A stretch of 64,000 nucleotides of DNA from Microbulbifer elongatus (GTDB taxonomy: Bacteria > Pseudomonadota > Gammaproteobacteria > Pseudomonadales > Cellvibrionaceae). The stretch spans positions 1,054,001 through 1,118,000 of the forward strand of contig NZ_JAIVKJ010000001.1 of NCBI RefSeq assembly GCF_020524885.1, written 5' to 3'. A program made the position numbers and the translations under genes. Within the stretch, counting starts at the first letter, position 1, and every line of letters starts with the position of its first letter. This document shows, in pieces, positions 34,365 through 41,608 of the stretch. A model generated the notes under the pieces. The model saw only the letters and a program-made list of their open reading frames with translations. It was not told where the DNA came from and made no database searches.

Positions 34365-35162
34365 ATGCGAACCAAGTCTATTCTTTTGCCACTGGCAATT
34401 GCTGCCGCCGCTGCGGCCACGCCAGCACTTGCTCAATATAATGAGGGAAGTGTTCTGGTGCGCATTGGCGCATCTTATGTAGATCCCGATGATGACGTGT
34501 TCGGGGTTACCCAGAGTTTCCTCGCCGATGACCCCACCACAGACGATGTGGAGGAGGTTCCGGTAGACATCACCAGCACACTGTCGCTGGACGATGATAC
34601 GACCTGGTTTATCAGCTTTGCGTGGATGGCCGCGGATCACTGGGGCGTAGAACTTTACCATTCCAACAGCGCAGATCTTGACGCCTATTCCACGGTGAGC
34701 GTTTTCGCAGAGGGTGTGGTAACCAATAGCGCTGTCGGCAGTATTGGCGATTTCGAAACTAATACCACGAGCCTTTTTGCCAACTGGTATCCACTCGATG
34801 CGACATGCCTGATCCAGCCCTATGTTGGCGTGGGTGTAAGTTATCTCGATATCGAGCAGGATTACCTGCGGCCGGTCTATGTCGACGATGCTGTTGACGT
34901 TGGATTGGTCAACTTCGGCAGTGACTTTAGTTGGACTGCTCAGGTAGGTGTTGACTTCAATTTTGGTCGCGACAGTGCGTGGCAGGTAAATGTCTCTGCA
35001 ATGTATGTTGACGCAAGTCCTGAGCTGGAGATCGGTTATAACCAGCCGGCAAACGTACCAAGTTTCGTAGAGCCGGACTTCCTGCCACTTCGGGTGCGCC
35101 AGGATATTGATATCGACCCCTGGATTTTCAACCTGGGTGTAGGTTACAAGTTCAGCTTCTGA
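34365..35162 (+). CDS. OmpW-family outer membrane protein
   Basis: A 265-residue beta-barrel protein. Signal peptide (SILLPLAIAAAAAATPALA, cleaved near residue 24). The first mature strand GSVLVRIGASYVDPDDD, DDTTWFISFAWMAADHWGVELYHSN, TTSLFANWYPLD, IQPYVGVGVSYLDIE and the terminal WIFNLGVGYKFSF are the OmpW pattern. OmpW proteins form narrow eight-strand barrels for small hydrophobic molecules and respond to stress. This one is longer than E. coli OmpW (212), with extended acidic loops. AAGGAG precedes the ATG at 34,365, which sets the start 16 codons after an upstream in-frame codon. Confidence 0.9.
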   Translation: MRTKSILLPLAIAAAAAATPALAQYNEGSVLVRIGASYVDPDDDVFGVTQSFLADDPTTDDVEEVPVDITSTLSLDDDTTWFISFAWMAADHWGVELYHSNSADLDAYSTVSVFAEGVVTNSAVGSIGDFETNTTSLFANWYPLDATCLIQPYVGVGVSYLDIEQDYLRPVYVDDAVDVGLVNFGSDFSWTAQVGVDFNFGRDSAWQVNVSAMYVDASPELEIGYNQPANVPSFVEPDFLPLRVRQDIDIDPWIFNLGVGYKFSF

Positions 35163-35187
35163 TCTGACGAATGCTCCAGACACCATT

Positions 35188-35226
35188 GCCCCGGTACTCG
35201 TATTTGATGCGAGACCGGGGCTTTGT
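35188..35226 (+). terminator. Intrinsic terminator after OmpW gene
   Basis: GCCCCGGTACTCG and CGAGACCGGGGC pair with a one-base bulge around a 9-base loop. A short T-rich tract (TTTGTTGT) follows. Confidence 0.8.
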
Positions 35227-35442
35227 TGTGGAGTGGAATTCTTACCGCCGCGGTTGAAAGTGTGTCGACTTTCATCGTGTTGATACGGGAGATGTGGGGG
35301 TAGTTTTCATTGGCGGACTGATTGGTCTCGCCTCTGGTGTGGACGGTTTCTGTCTGGCAGTCATTTCCCCGCCAGTGTATTCTTCGCCTCTTTCGGCGCC
35401 CAATCTCGTTGTGACCGCCAAAACAATAACTATGGGGAAACT

Positions 35443-36846
35443 ATGACCGCCTTGGGAAATCGTACAGACGGTCCATCGGCCCAGTCGCGGCCACTGAATA
35501 TCTGCCTGCTCGGTTATCGCAGCCATCCCCATTGCGGCGGGCAAGGTGTTTATCTTTACTACCTGAGCAAAGCACTGGTTGAAGCTGGGCATCAGGTTGA
35601 TGTGATTTCCGGTCAACCTTACCCTGAGCTCGATTCCCGCGTTCGCCTGATCAAGAAGCCAGGTCTCAACCTCTATGAGCACCCGCACCCTGCACGGGCC
35701 CTCAGGCCCAGGCATTTATTGAGCTGGGCAGACTTCTATGAGTGGTTTGGCAAGCTTTCCGGGGCATTTGCTGAGCCTTATAGTTTCGGTCGCCGAGTGG
35801 CCCGGTATTTGCGCGTCCATGGGCACAAATATGACGTGGTGCACGATAACCAGTCTCTGTGTTATGGCTTGCTGAACATTGAGCAGCATGGGTTGCCGGT
35901 CGTCGCCACCATTCACCACCCCATTACCCGGGATCGCCAGTTGGCCATTGATGCGGCGTCGGACTGGTTCCATCGCTTGCTGGTTCGTCGCTGGCACAGC
36001 TTTCTCGGAATGCAGATCAAGGTGTCGCGCAGACTCAAGCACATAGTCACCGTTTCGACACAGTCCTTTAACGATATCGTCGAGCAGTTTGGCGTTGATT
36101 CTTCGCGGTTGAAGCTGGTCTACAACGGTATTGATACTGATTTGTTTGCGGCGCAACCGCACAGGTGTCCCGATCCATGGCAGATCATGACAACCGCATC
36201 CGCCGACCAGCCTCTGAAGGGACTGCGATTTCTTTTGCAGGCACTGGCATCGCTGCGAGGCCGCTATCCTGAACTGAAATTGCTGGTGGTCGGTAAACTG
36301 CGGGAAGGTGGAGCGACGGCCCAGTTGCTTGAAGAGCTTGAGTTACAGTCAGCAGTCCGCTTTGTTTCCGGCATCTCCAACCAGGAAATGGTGAACCATT
36401 ACAACGCTTCCTCGATGGTGGTTTGCCCCTCATTGTACGAAGGTTTTGGTTTGCCGGCGGGCGAGGCCATGGGCTGCGGTATTCCGGTTATCTCCAGTGA
36501 TGGTGGTGCGCTACCGGAAGTGGTGGGTGATGCAGGAATCGTTGTACCAGCGGGAGACAGTGATGCGCTGGCGCGCTCCATTGAACAGTTGCTGACCGAC
36601 GCCGATCTGCGACAAACATTGGGACTGGCCGGGCGTCAACGTATTGAAGATAAGTTTTCCTGGCAAGTGGCAGCAAGACACCTGGTTGCCTATTACCGGG
36701 AAATCATTGCTGAGAAGACTGAAACAGAATCCCCGAGGGCGCAGCAAGCGAAACCGGCCGAGCTGTTGAGCCAAAATTCCGCGAACAGTCCAGAAGTCGC
36801 GTCCGGAGGTTCACAGCATCCGAAAAGCCAGGGGGAGGCCGCCTGA
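35443..36846 (+). CDS. Glycosyltransferase family 4
   Basis: A 467-residue GT-B fold, retaining, nucleotide-sugar glycosyltransferase. The N-terminal acceptor domain begins NICLLGYRSHPHCGGQGVYLYYLSKALVEAGHQVDV, including the Gly-Gly loop. The donor domain has SRLKLVYNGIDTDLF, ASADQPLKGLRFLLQAL, LLVVGKL, and the EX7E motif region PSLYEGFGLPAGEAMGCGIPVISSDGGALPEVVG. About 45 C-terminal residues are Ser/Glu/Ala-rich and probably disordered. It starts a tight three-gene operon with a methyltransferase and a toroid protein. The sugar and acceptor are unknown. Confidence 0.9.
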   Translation: MTALGNRTDGPSAQSRPLNICLLGYRSHPHCGGQGVYLYYLSKALVEAGHQVDVISGQPYPELDSRVRLIKKPGLNLYEHPHPARALRPRHLLSWADFYEWFGKLSGAFAEPYSFGRRVARYLRVHGHKYDVVHDNQSLCYGLLNIEQHGLPVVATIHHPITRDRQLAIDAASDWFHRLLVRRWHSFLGMQIKVSRRLKHIVTVSTQSFNDIVEQFGVDSSRLKLVYNGIDTDLFAAQPHRCPDPWQIMTTASADQPLKGLRFLLQALASLRGRYPELKLLVVGKLREGGATAQLLEELELQSAVRFVSGISNQEMVNHYNASSMVVCPSLYEGFGLPAGEAMGCGIPVISSDGGALPEVVGDAGIVVPAGDSDALARSIEQLLTDADLRQTLGLAGRQRIEDKFSWQVAARHLVAYYREIIAEKTETESPRAQQAKPAELLSQNSANSPEVASGGSQHPKSQGEAA

Positions 36847-37631
36847 TGATTACGGTATCTCCCTCTTTATTACACCTTGAGCCGGGGCAGCGGGTGCTCG
36901 ACCTGGGCTGTGGCGAAGGTCGCCACGCCATTCATCTGATGCTGACCGATGAGGTGGATATTTTCGGGATCGACCTCAGCCAGCAGGATATCAATACGGC
37001 CAGTGATCGCGCTGCCCCATTTCTGTCTTCTGGGCAACAGGTTGGTCGCCTTCAGTTTGGTGTCGGCGACGCGCTACGGCTGCCGTTCTCGGACGAGTTT
37101 TTCGATGTGGTGATTTGCTCCGAAGTTCTCGAGCATATCGAGGATTACCAGGGCGTGCTGCGGGAAATAAATCGTGTGCTAAAACCTGCCGGTGTTTTCG
37201 CAGCCACAGTGCCTGCGTTTTTCCCCGAGTGGATCTGCTGGAAGCTGTCTGATGCATACCATCAGGTGGAGGGTGGCCACATCCGCATTTTTCGTGAGAA
37301 ACAGTTGCGCAAAAGTATTGAAGCGCTTGGCCATCAACATTTCGCGCGCCACAAGGCGCACGCCTTGCACGCACCATACTGGTGGCTCAAATGTCTCTTC
37401 TGGGGCAGAGATGAGCATCCACTGGTTTCCGCGTACCACCGATTCCTGGTGTGGGATTTGATGGAGAAACCGCCGCTGACCCGCTGGATGGAGAAGCTGC
37501 TGAACCCGCTGCTGGGCAAGAGCATTGCACTGTATTTCGTCAAGCCCGCGCAACCGGAAAAGGCAGTGGCAACCGAAGCGCTACCCGAATCTGACAGCGC
37601 CGCTGCTCCGGAGCAGGAGCTGATCGCGTGA
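36846..37631 (+). CDS. Class I SAM-dependent methyltransferase
   Basis: A 261-residue Rossmann methyltransferase. Motif I is RVLDLGCGEGRHAIHL, motif II has IFGIDLSQQDI, an acidic ribose-binding Asp follows, then FGVGDALRLPFSDEFFDVVICSEVLEHIED (motifs post-I to IV) and LREINRVLKPAGVFAATVP. The start ATG shares the last A of the previous TGA (1-bp overlap), so it is translationally coupled to the glycosyltransferase. About 30 C-terminal residues are Ala/Glu-rich. The acceptor is probably the sugar or lipid product of the same cluster. Confidence 0.87.
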   Translation: MITVSPSLLHLEPGQRVLDLGCGEGRHAIHLMLTDEVDIFGIDLSQQDINTASDRAAPFLSSGQQVGRLQFGVGDALRLPFSDEFFDVVICSEVLEHIEDYQGVLREINRVLKPAGVFAATVPAFFPEWICWKLSDAYHQVEGGHIRIFREKQLRKSIEALGHQHFARHKAHALHAPYWWLKCLFWGRDEHPLVSAYHRFLVWDLMEKPPLTRWMEKLLNPLLGKSIALYFVKPAQPEKAVATEALPESDSAAAPEQELIA

Positions 37632-38749
37632 GCCTGTCATCGAACACTCTAGGCGATGCTGCAGGACGAGCGTCGTTGTTTCCACAGAATTTTGTGCGCC
37701 GCAGTGCGGACTACATCCTTTCTCAGCAGCTTCCGGACGGTTGTATCCCGTGGTTCGATGGGCATTACGCTGACCCCTGGGATCATGTGGAAGCGGCCAT
37801 GGGGCTGAGCATTGCCGGGGAGAAAGTCGCGGCAGAGCGCGCCTATGCCTGGCTTGCGAGTATTCAGCTGGATGATGGCAGTTGGTGGGCTGCGTACAAA
37901 AACGGCCAAGTGGACAATCATGAGCGCCGTGAAAGTAATTTTGTCGCCTACATCGCTACCGGTATCTGGCATCACTTTCTGATTAACCGCGATCGGGAAT
38001 TCCTCGCCCGTTTCTGGCCGATGGTGGAAAAGGCTCTGGAGTTTGTTCTGGCGCTGCAGTCCGAGCACGGTGACATCCAATGGGCGGTCGATGGGCAGGG
38101 CGAGCCATTGATGGACGCACTGATTACTGGCTGTTCTTCGATTTATAAAAGTCTCGAGTGCGGTATCAATATCGCAACAACCCTTGGCTATGACGGTTCT
38201 AGATGGCGGCGTGCGCGGGCACGCTTGGGTGAAGCGCTGAGAGACAAGCCCCATCGATTCGATCGCACCTGGGAAAGTAAGGCACGATTTTCCATGGATT
38301 GGTTCTACCCGGTAATGACCGGCGCCATTGCGGGCGATGGAGCCAGGACTCGGTTACAGAATAAATGGAATGAATTTGTGGTGGCGGGGCTTGGGTGCCG
38401 CTGTGTCAATGACGAGCCTTGGGTGACAGTGGCGGAATCTTGTGAGCTGACCATGGCGCTGCTAGCGGCGGGAGAGGTCGCGAAAGCGGAAACCATTTAC
38501 CGTGGATTGCACCGCTGGCAGGACACTGACGGCGGCTACTGGACTGGCTACGTCTATCGCGACAGTGCTGTATGGCCCGAGGAGAAAACCACCTGGACCG
38601 TAGGCGCCATGCTGCTGGCGGCGGATGCGCTGGCCGGATTAACACCCGCCAGCACCTTGTTCACCCGGGTAAATCTACTGGATGCGGCGCAGAATACCGA
38701 GGGTCTTGACCATCTCCACCCGCTCGAACTGACCGGAAGCCAGCGCTAG
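37628..38749 (+). CDS. Alpha/alpha-toroid protein (prenyltransferase / terpene cyclase-like fold)
   Basis: A 373-residue protein with repeated toroid helices of the squalene-cyclase, prenyltransferase and glycosidase type. Recognisable stretches are LSQQLPDGCIPWFDGHYADPWDHVEAAMGLSIAG, WLASIQLDDGSWWAAYKN and GLHRWQDTDGGYWTGYVYRDSAVWPEEKTTWTVGAMLLAADAL. QxxDGxW-like repeats (QLDDGSWW, QDTDGGYW) are clear. The terpene cyclase DXDD motif is not seen, so a hydrolase or glycosidase-like role is as likely as a prenyl one. The GTG start overlaps the previous gene by 4 bp (GTGA), where it is coupled. Its last 75 bp overlap the convergent methyltransferase gene. Confidence 0.7.
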   Translation: MSLSSNTLGDAAGRASLFPQNFVRRSADYILSQQLPDGCIPWFDGHYADPWDHVEAAMGLSIAGEKVAAERAYAWLASIQLDDGSWWAAYKNGQVDNHERRESNFVAYIATGIWHHFLINRDREFLARFWPMVEKALEFVLALQSEHGDIQWAVDGQGEPLMDALITGCSSIYKSLECGINIATTLGYDGSRWRRARARLGEALRDKPHRFDRTWESKARFSMDWFYPVMTGAIAGDGARTRLQNKWNEFVVAGLGCRCVNDEPWVTVAESCELTMALLAAGEVAKAETIYRGLHRWQDTDGGYWTGYVYRDSAVWPEEKTTWTVGAMLLAADALAGLTPASTLFTRVNLLDAAQNTEGLDHLHPLELTGSQR

Positions 38750-39307
38750 TTTGTAAATCTCGTAGGGTGCCTGCCCACCGTCCTCCGGGTTCGGGAAAAT
38801 ATCGTGGATGGCGAGGAAGCCGCCGGGAACGATGTGCCTGCTCCAGCTGCGGTAATCGGTAAGCGCGGCTTCGAGAGAATGGCCTCCGTCGATAAACACC
38901 AGCCCCAGAGGCGTGTTCCAGTGGCGTGCGGCGACCGCGGACGGTGCGACTACCGGTACTACATTCTGCTCCAGGCCCGCTGCACGCATATTACTGCGGA
39001 AGTTGTGAAAACTGTCCATCAGCTGGCTGCGATCATCAAACAGGTCCCTGTCATGGTACTCCTCACCCGGTTGGTGCTCTTCCGATCCGCGGTGGTGATC
39101 GATGGCAAATAGTGAGTTGTTCATCAGCTTGCAGGCGCTGCCCAGGTAAACGGTGGACTTTCCACAGTAGCTGCCAACTTCCAGTACTGGCCCGAGATCA
39201 CTGGCGTCCGCGGCCAAGCGGTAGAGCGCCTCGCCTTCCTTTGGGTCGAGAAAGCCTTTGACCGATTCGATGTTGAGGGGCAGGTCGATAGTGTGGGAGG
39301 TTTCCAT
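38675..39307 (-). CDS. Class I SAM-dependent methyltransferase (Methyltransf_24 type)
   Basis: A 210-residue methyltransferase of the catechol-O-MT-like class. Motifs seen are VLEVGSYCGKSTVYLG (motif I), LFAIDHHRG (motif II) and LVFIDGGHSLEAALTDYRSWSRHIVPGGFLAIHDIFPNPEDGG, the D-x-x-H metal-binding set of Methyltransf_24 proteins, often used on sugars or catechols. The start METSHTIDLPLN at 39,307 is preferred over longer upstream starts that lack ribosome sites. The 3' ends of this gene and the toroid gene overlap by 75 bp on opposite strands. Antisense to the plus-strand operon, yet of the same functional group. Confidence 0.82.
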   Translation of the reverse strand: METSHTIDLPLNIESVKGFLDPKEGEALYRLAADASDLGPVLEVGSYCGKSTVYLGSACKLMNNSLFAIDHHRGSEEHQPGEEYHDRDLFDDRSQLMDSFHNFRSNMRAAGLEQNVVPVVAPSAVAARHWNTPLGLVFIDGGHSLEAALTDYRSWSRHIVPGGFLAIHDIFPNPEDGGQAPYEIYKLALASGQFERVEMVKTLGILRRIQ

Positions 39308-39510
39308 TGTTTTATGTGTTCTGTGTCTGGTTAAAGTCTGTGTGACAGTACCGGCAGGTACCAGGGTTTGCAATGTGCTCGAGGCGCATATCCTGTGACA
39401 AAAAAACTAAAAGGCGATTTAGACAGTTCCTCAGAAGAATCCCTGCGAGCAAAGCATGAAAAACAATCCGGGACGAAAAACTATGGAAGCAAATCCATGA
39501 GAAAAAGTTC

Positions 39511-40233
39511 ATGAGAAAGGATCATAGACCATACTGGCTCAAGCGCCTGCAGCTCCGGTTTCGCAACTGGCGCTGCCGCTACTTCCTGTTGCCCCAGTTT
39601 GATGCAGTCGGTTGCGAGCCAGAAGTCATGCACCCCGCGTCGGTCAAAGTGTTCGGCAGCAACATTCGTCTGGGCGACTTCCCACATCTGATCTCCACAC
39701 CCGATAACTGTATTCGCCTTACCGCCATGGGCCATCGCGGTGGTGAGGCGACCATCTCCATTGGCAATTTTGTGCTGATCTCCCCCGGGGTCCGTATTTC
39801 TGCTGGTCAGTCCATCACCATTGGCGATGCCTGTATGATCGCTGCCAACGCCTATATTTCGGACTCCGACTGGCACGGCCTTTACAACCGCACCCGGCCT
39901 TTTCGTTGTACTGCGCCCATTTCCATCGGTAACAATGTCTGGATTGGTGATAGTGCGACTGTTTGCAAGGGCGTAACCATTGGCGATAACGCCGTTATCG
40001 GCGCTGGCAGTGTGGTCACCAGGGATGTTGCCGCGAACACCGTGGTAGCCGGCAATCCGGCGCGAGAAATCAAGCAGATCAACCCCCGTCGCAGAATGAT
40101 CACGCGCGAGGCGCTGTTTGCGGACAGCTTCCGACAGGCGCACAATCTGGATGAATTGGATAAAATGCTGCTCTCAGGTAACAACCTGATGGGGTGGCTG
40201 CGGTCGGTGATACTGCCGCGGCGCGGAGACTGA
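39511..40233 (+). CDS. Hexapeptide-repeat acyltransferase (LbH)
   Basis: A 240-residue acyltransferase with left-handed beta-helix repeats. Repeated [IV]-G-x-x-x-x runs are seen: [89 protein letters not shown], including the WxGD and GNPA elements. The catalytic His is probably in SDWHGLYN. Members of this family acetylate sugars or antibiotics. It fits as the modifier of a surface glycan made by the neighbouring glycosyltransferase. Basic N-terminal segment [14 protein letters not shown] may be membrane-associated. Confidence 0.85.
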   Translation: MRKDHRPYWLKRLQLRFRNWRCRYFLLPQFDAVGCEPEVMHPASVKVFGSNIRLGDFPHLISTPDNCIRLTAMGHRGGEATISIGNFVLISPGVRISAGQSITIGDACMIAANAYISDSDWHGLYNRTRPFRCTAPISIGNNVWIGDSATVCKGVTIGDNAVIGAGSVVTRDVAANTVVAGNPAREIKQINPRRRMITREALFADSFRQAHNLDELDKMLLSGNNLMGWLRSVILPRRGD

Positions 40234-40287
40234 GCGGCGTATCGCCAGATCAGCCTCACGAAGAGTCTTTTAGGAAATCGAATAAAA

Positions 40288-40797
40288 ATGCACAAACAGG
40301 GCAGTGTTGTACTGATCGGGATGCCGGGTGCCGGCAAGAGTACGCTTGGGGTATTGCTGGCAAAGGAGCTGGCGAAGGATTTTGTGGATACGGATGTGTT
40401 GATCCAGCTGCGGGAAGACAAAACCCTGCAGGAGATCATGAACGAAACCGATTACCTGAACTTGCGCCGGATCGAAGGGGAGGTGATTGCAGAGGCAAAT
40501 CTGCCCAACCACGTGATCGCCACCGGCGGCAGCGTTGTGTACAGCGAGGAAGGCATGCATAACCTGCTCAGATTCGGCCCCGCGGTATTCCTGAACTGCT
40601 CTGCGGATGAACTGCGCCGCAGAATTCACAACTACGAAAGCCGCGGCATTGCCAAGGCACCGGGACAGAGTTTTGAAGCGCTGTTCGAGGAGCGCCAGGC
40701 GTTATATCGGCGCTATGCGGATATCGTGGTGGAGTGTGACGGACAGAGCCTTGAGCAGGTGCTGGCCCAGGTGGTTGGCAAGCTGGAAGCTCGATGA
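40288..40797 (+). CDS. Shikimate kinase-like P-loop kinase
   Basis: A 169-residue NMP-kinase fold. It has a P-loop LIGMPGAGKSTLG, a KDFVDTDVLIQ (metal-binding D-x-D), LRRIEGEV, VIATGGSVV, a lid around Lys-Ala-Pro-Gly and ERQALYRRYADIVV, the usual end of AroK proteins. The GGG substrate loop reads GGS, and the lid differs from canonical AroK. The genuine AroK is normally beside aroB, which is not here. So it is a paralogue, possibly phosphorylating a different cyclic polyol. It follows the acyltransferase by 54 bp and shares the local transcript. Confidence 0.75.
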   Translation: MHKQGSVVLIGMPGAGKSTLGVLLAKELAKDFVDTDVLIQLREDKTLQEIMNETDYLNLRRIEGEVIAEANLPNHVIATGGSVVYSEEGMHNLLRFGPAVFLNCSADELRRRIHNYESRGIAKAPGQSFEALFEERQALYRRYADIVVECDGQSLEQVLAQVVGKLEAR

Positions 40798-40818
40798 GGT
40801 TAAGGAATACGAGAGACT

Positions 40819-40853
40819 TAAAAAAACCAGACCCCTGCAGGGGCCTGGTTTTT
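40819..40853. terminator. Bidirectional terminator between kinase-like gene and Lrp gene
   Basis: AACCAG-A-CCCC and GGGG-C-CTGGTT pair around TGCA, with an A-run before and a T-run after. It serves both convergent genes. Confidence 0.88.
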
Positions 40854-40864
40854 ATGAAAGAGTA

Positions 40865-41335
40865 TTAAAGAGGCAGCTGAGTCGTGTACTTGACCTGTTT
40901 CAACGCAAAGGTCGAGTTTACCGAGGCCACATTGGGCAGGTGAACCAGAGAGCGCTTCAGCAGCTGTTCGTAGTGTTCCACACTGTCTACCACCACCCGA
41001 AGAACGTAATCTTTATCGCCACTGGTGGAATAGCACTCCACCACTTCCTGTACATCCTGCACCGCAGACTCAAAGTTGTTCAGGGAGTCTTCGTCGTGGT
41101 TGTGTATGGTCACGTAGCAGTATACTGTGACCCCAAGGTCAAGTTTGCGCGGATCCAGGAGGGTTACGCGGCCACGGATGATGCCTTCAGCTTCGAGGCG
41201 CTTGATACGACGCCAGCACGGCGTGTGAGACAGGCCGACTTTGTCTCCCAGCTCAGCCATGGAATAATCGGCGTTTTCCTGCAGCGCCCGCAGAATCTTG
41301 CGGTCGAAATCATCCAGGTCTGTTGAGCGCTTCAT
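40865..41335 (-). CDS. Lrp/AsnC-family transcriptional regulator
   Basis: A 156-residue regulator. N-terminal helix-turn-helix: DFDRKILRALQENADYSMAELGDKVGLSHTPCWRRIKRLEAEGII. C-terminal RAM domain with VECYSTSGDKDYVLRVVVDSVEHYEQLL and LPNVASVNSTFALKQVKYTT, the ligand-binding Gly-Asp-x-Asp region. It is divergent from the indolepyruvate oxidoreductase gene with 273 bp between, so it is the natural candidate to control that gene, in response to an aromatic or branched amino acid. GGAG lies just before the ATG. Confidence 0.9.
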   Translation of the reverse strand: MKRSTDLDDFDRKILRALQENADYSMAELGDKVGLSHTPCWRRIKRLEAEGIIRGRVTLLDPRKLDLGVTVYCYVTIHNHDEDSLNNFESAVQDVQEVVECYSTSGDKDYVLRVVVDSVEHYEQLLKRSLVHLPNVASVNSTFALKQVKYTTQLPL

Positions 41336-41608
41336 ATAAACTCCTGTCCTACATTTTCTACTTTGGCCGAGATGGCTGTCATAATTTTAAGCGAAAACTT
41401 GTAAATAAAGCAATGTCTCATTGTGCTTTAAGCACTAGTATGACTTGACCAAACCGTCGCTAATTCAGGCCGCCCTACAATAACTCGTTTAAATCGGCGC
41501 CCAAGCCAGCGACGCGAGCCTCAAAACACAATAACTCGAATCACAATAGTTGGCGCAAGCCCGACTCCGTAGCGGGCCAATAGACACCAGCGGGAAAGAA
41601 GTAGGCGT
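41336..41608. promoter_or_regulatory. Divergent promoter region between Lrp and indolepyruvate oxidoreductase genes
   Basis: Around 41,385-41,430, TTTAAGC occurs twice, and AAAGCAATG with CATTGTGCTTT makes an imperfect inverted repeat. AT-rich partial palindromes of this type are usual Lrp binding sites. The region must contain the promoters of both genes. Confidence 0.45.
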
